NCBI GenBank assembly: GCA_016919605.1
Contig: JACXTQ010000343.1
Coordinates: 1 to 6,642 of the forward strand
Length of the DNA stretch: 6,642 nucleotides
Origin: Methylovulum sp.
GTDB taxonomy: Bacteria; Pseudomonadota; Gammaproteobacteria; Methylococcales; Methylomonadaceae
Direction of reading: 5' to 3'
This document shows positions 6,434-6,642 of this stretch, piece by piece. How positions within the stretch are numbered: position 1 is the stretch's first letter; each line of letters starts with the position of its first letter. The translations under genes were made by a program, and so were the position numbers. A model generated the notes under the pieces. It was not told the origin of the DNA. It did no database searches and saw nothing but the letters and a program-made list of their open reading frames with translations.

Positions 6434-6496
6434 ATTATTTTTCGATGCCTTTAGTTCATTTCGTGGATTCAACTCCGAAGTGCAATCGAAAATAAT
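6434..6496. repeat. AT-rich imperfect inverted repeat in the intergenic region
   Basis: The arms are ATTATTTTTCGAT (6434-6446) and ATCGAAAATAAT (6485-6496), identical as an inverted repeat except for one extra T on the left, with a 38-base spacer. Inside it a weaker TTCG/CGAA pairing can form. It could be a folded RNA element, a regulator site or a remnant of a small mobile element. No coding content is evident. Confidence 0.5.
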
Positions 6497-6501
6497 CGGA
6501 T

Positions 6502-6642
<141 letters not shown>

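Overview
The window is about 6.6 kb of compact bacterial sequence, almost all coding on the + strand. The nlpD-rpoS pair, an RpoS-type sigma factor and a MobB start very like the enterobacterial proteins point to a gammaproteobacterium. A methylotroph or methanotroph is possible, because the largest gene is a transketolase-family enzyme and such organisms use transketolase for C1 assimilation. That placement is a guess; nothing in the window proves it.

Layout. Bases 1-295 (- strand) hold the first ~98 codons of mobB (molybdenum cofactor adapter GTPase), cut by the window edge. A ~60-bp divergent intergenic region follows. Three + strand genes then appear to form one unit: a membrane-anchored J-domain protein (368-892), an NlpD-type LysM/degenerate M23 protein (889-1818, overlapping by ATGA) and rpoS (1853-2836). 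A 71-bp imperfect inverted-repeat element with a possible CTAA duplication sits directly after the rpoS stop. Next is an alpha/beta-hydrolase lipoprotein (2965-3966). A gene-poor ~500-bp stretch (3967-4469) holds a possible decayed small membrane ORF and a regulatory region with TTGCAT/ATGCAA boxes. A monocistronic transketolase-family gene (4470-6368) follows and ends in a strong intrinsic terminator (6389-6420).

The last 220 bases are the most unusual. They contain an AT-rich inverted repeat (6434-6496) and then a short ORF opening at 6502. That ORF runs in frame into an uninterrupted TCAA (=CAAT) tetranucleotide tract of nearly 14 copies, which continues past the window end. This is the architecture of a slipped-strand phase-variable gene, with the same repeat unit known from the Haemophilus lic loci. 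The gene it might switch lies outside the window.

Functionally, the J-domain/nlpD/rpoS unit suggests envelope and cell-wall maintenance linked to the general stress sigma factor. The lipoprotein hydrolase acts at the envelope, and the transketolase-like enzyme belongs to sugar-phosphate metabolism. No RNA genes, CRISPR arrays or complete insertion sequences were seen.
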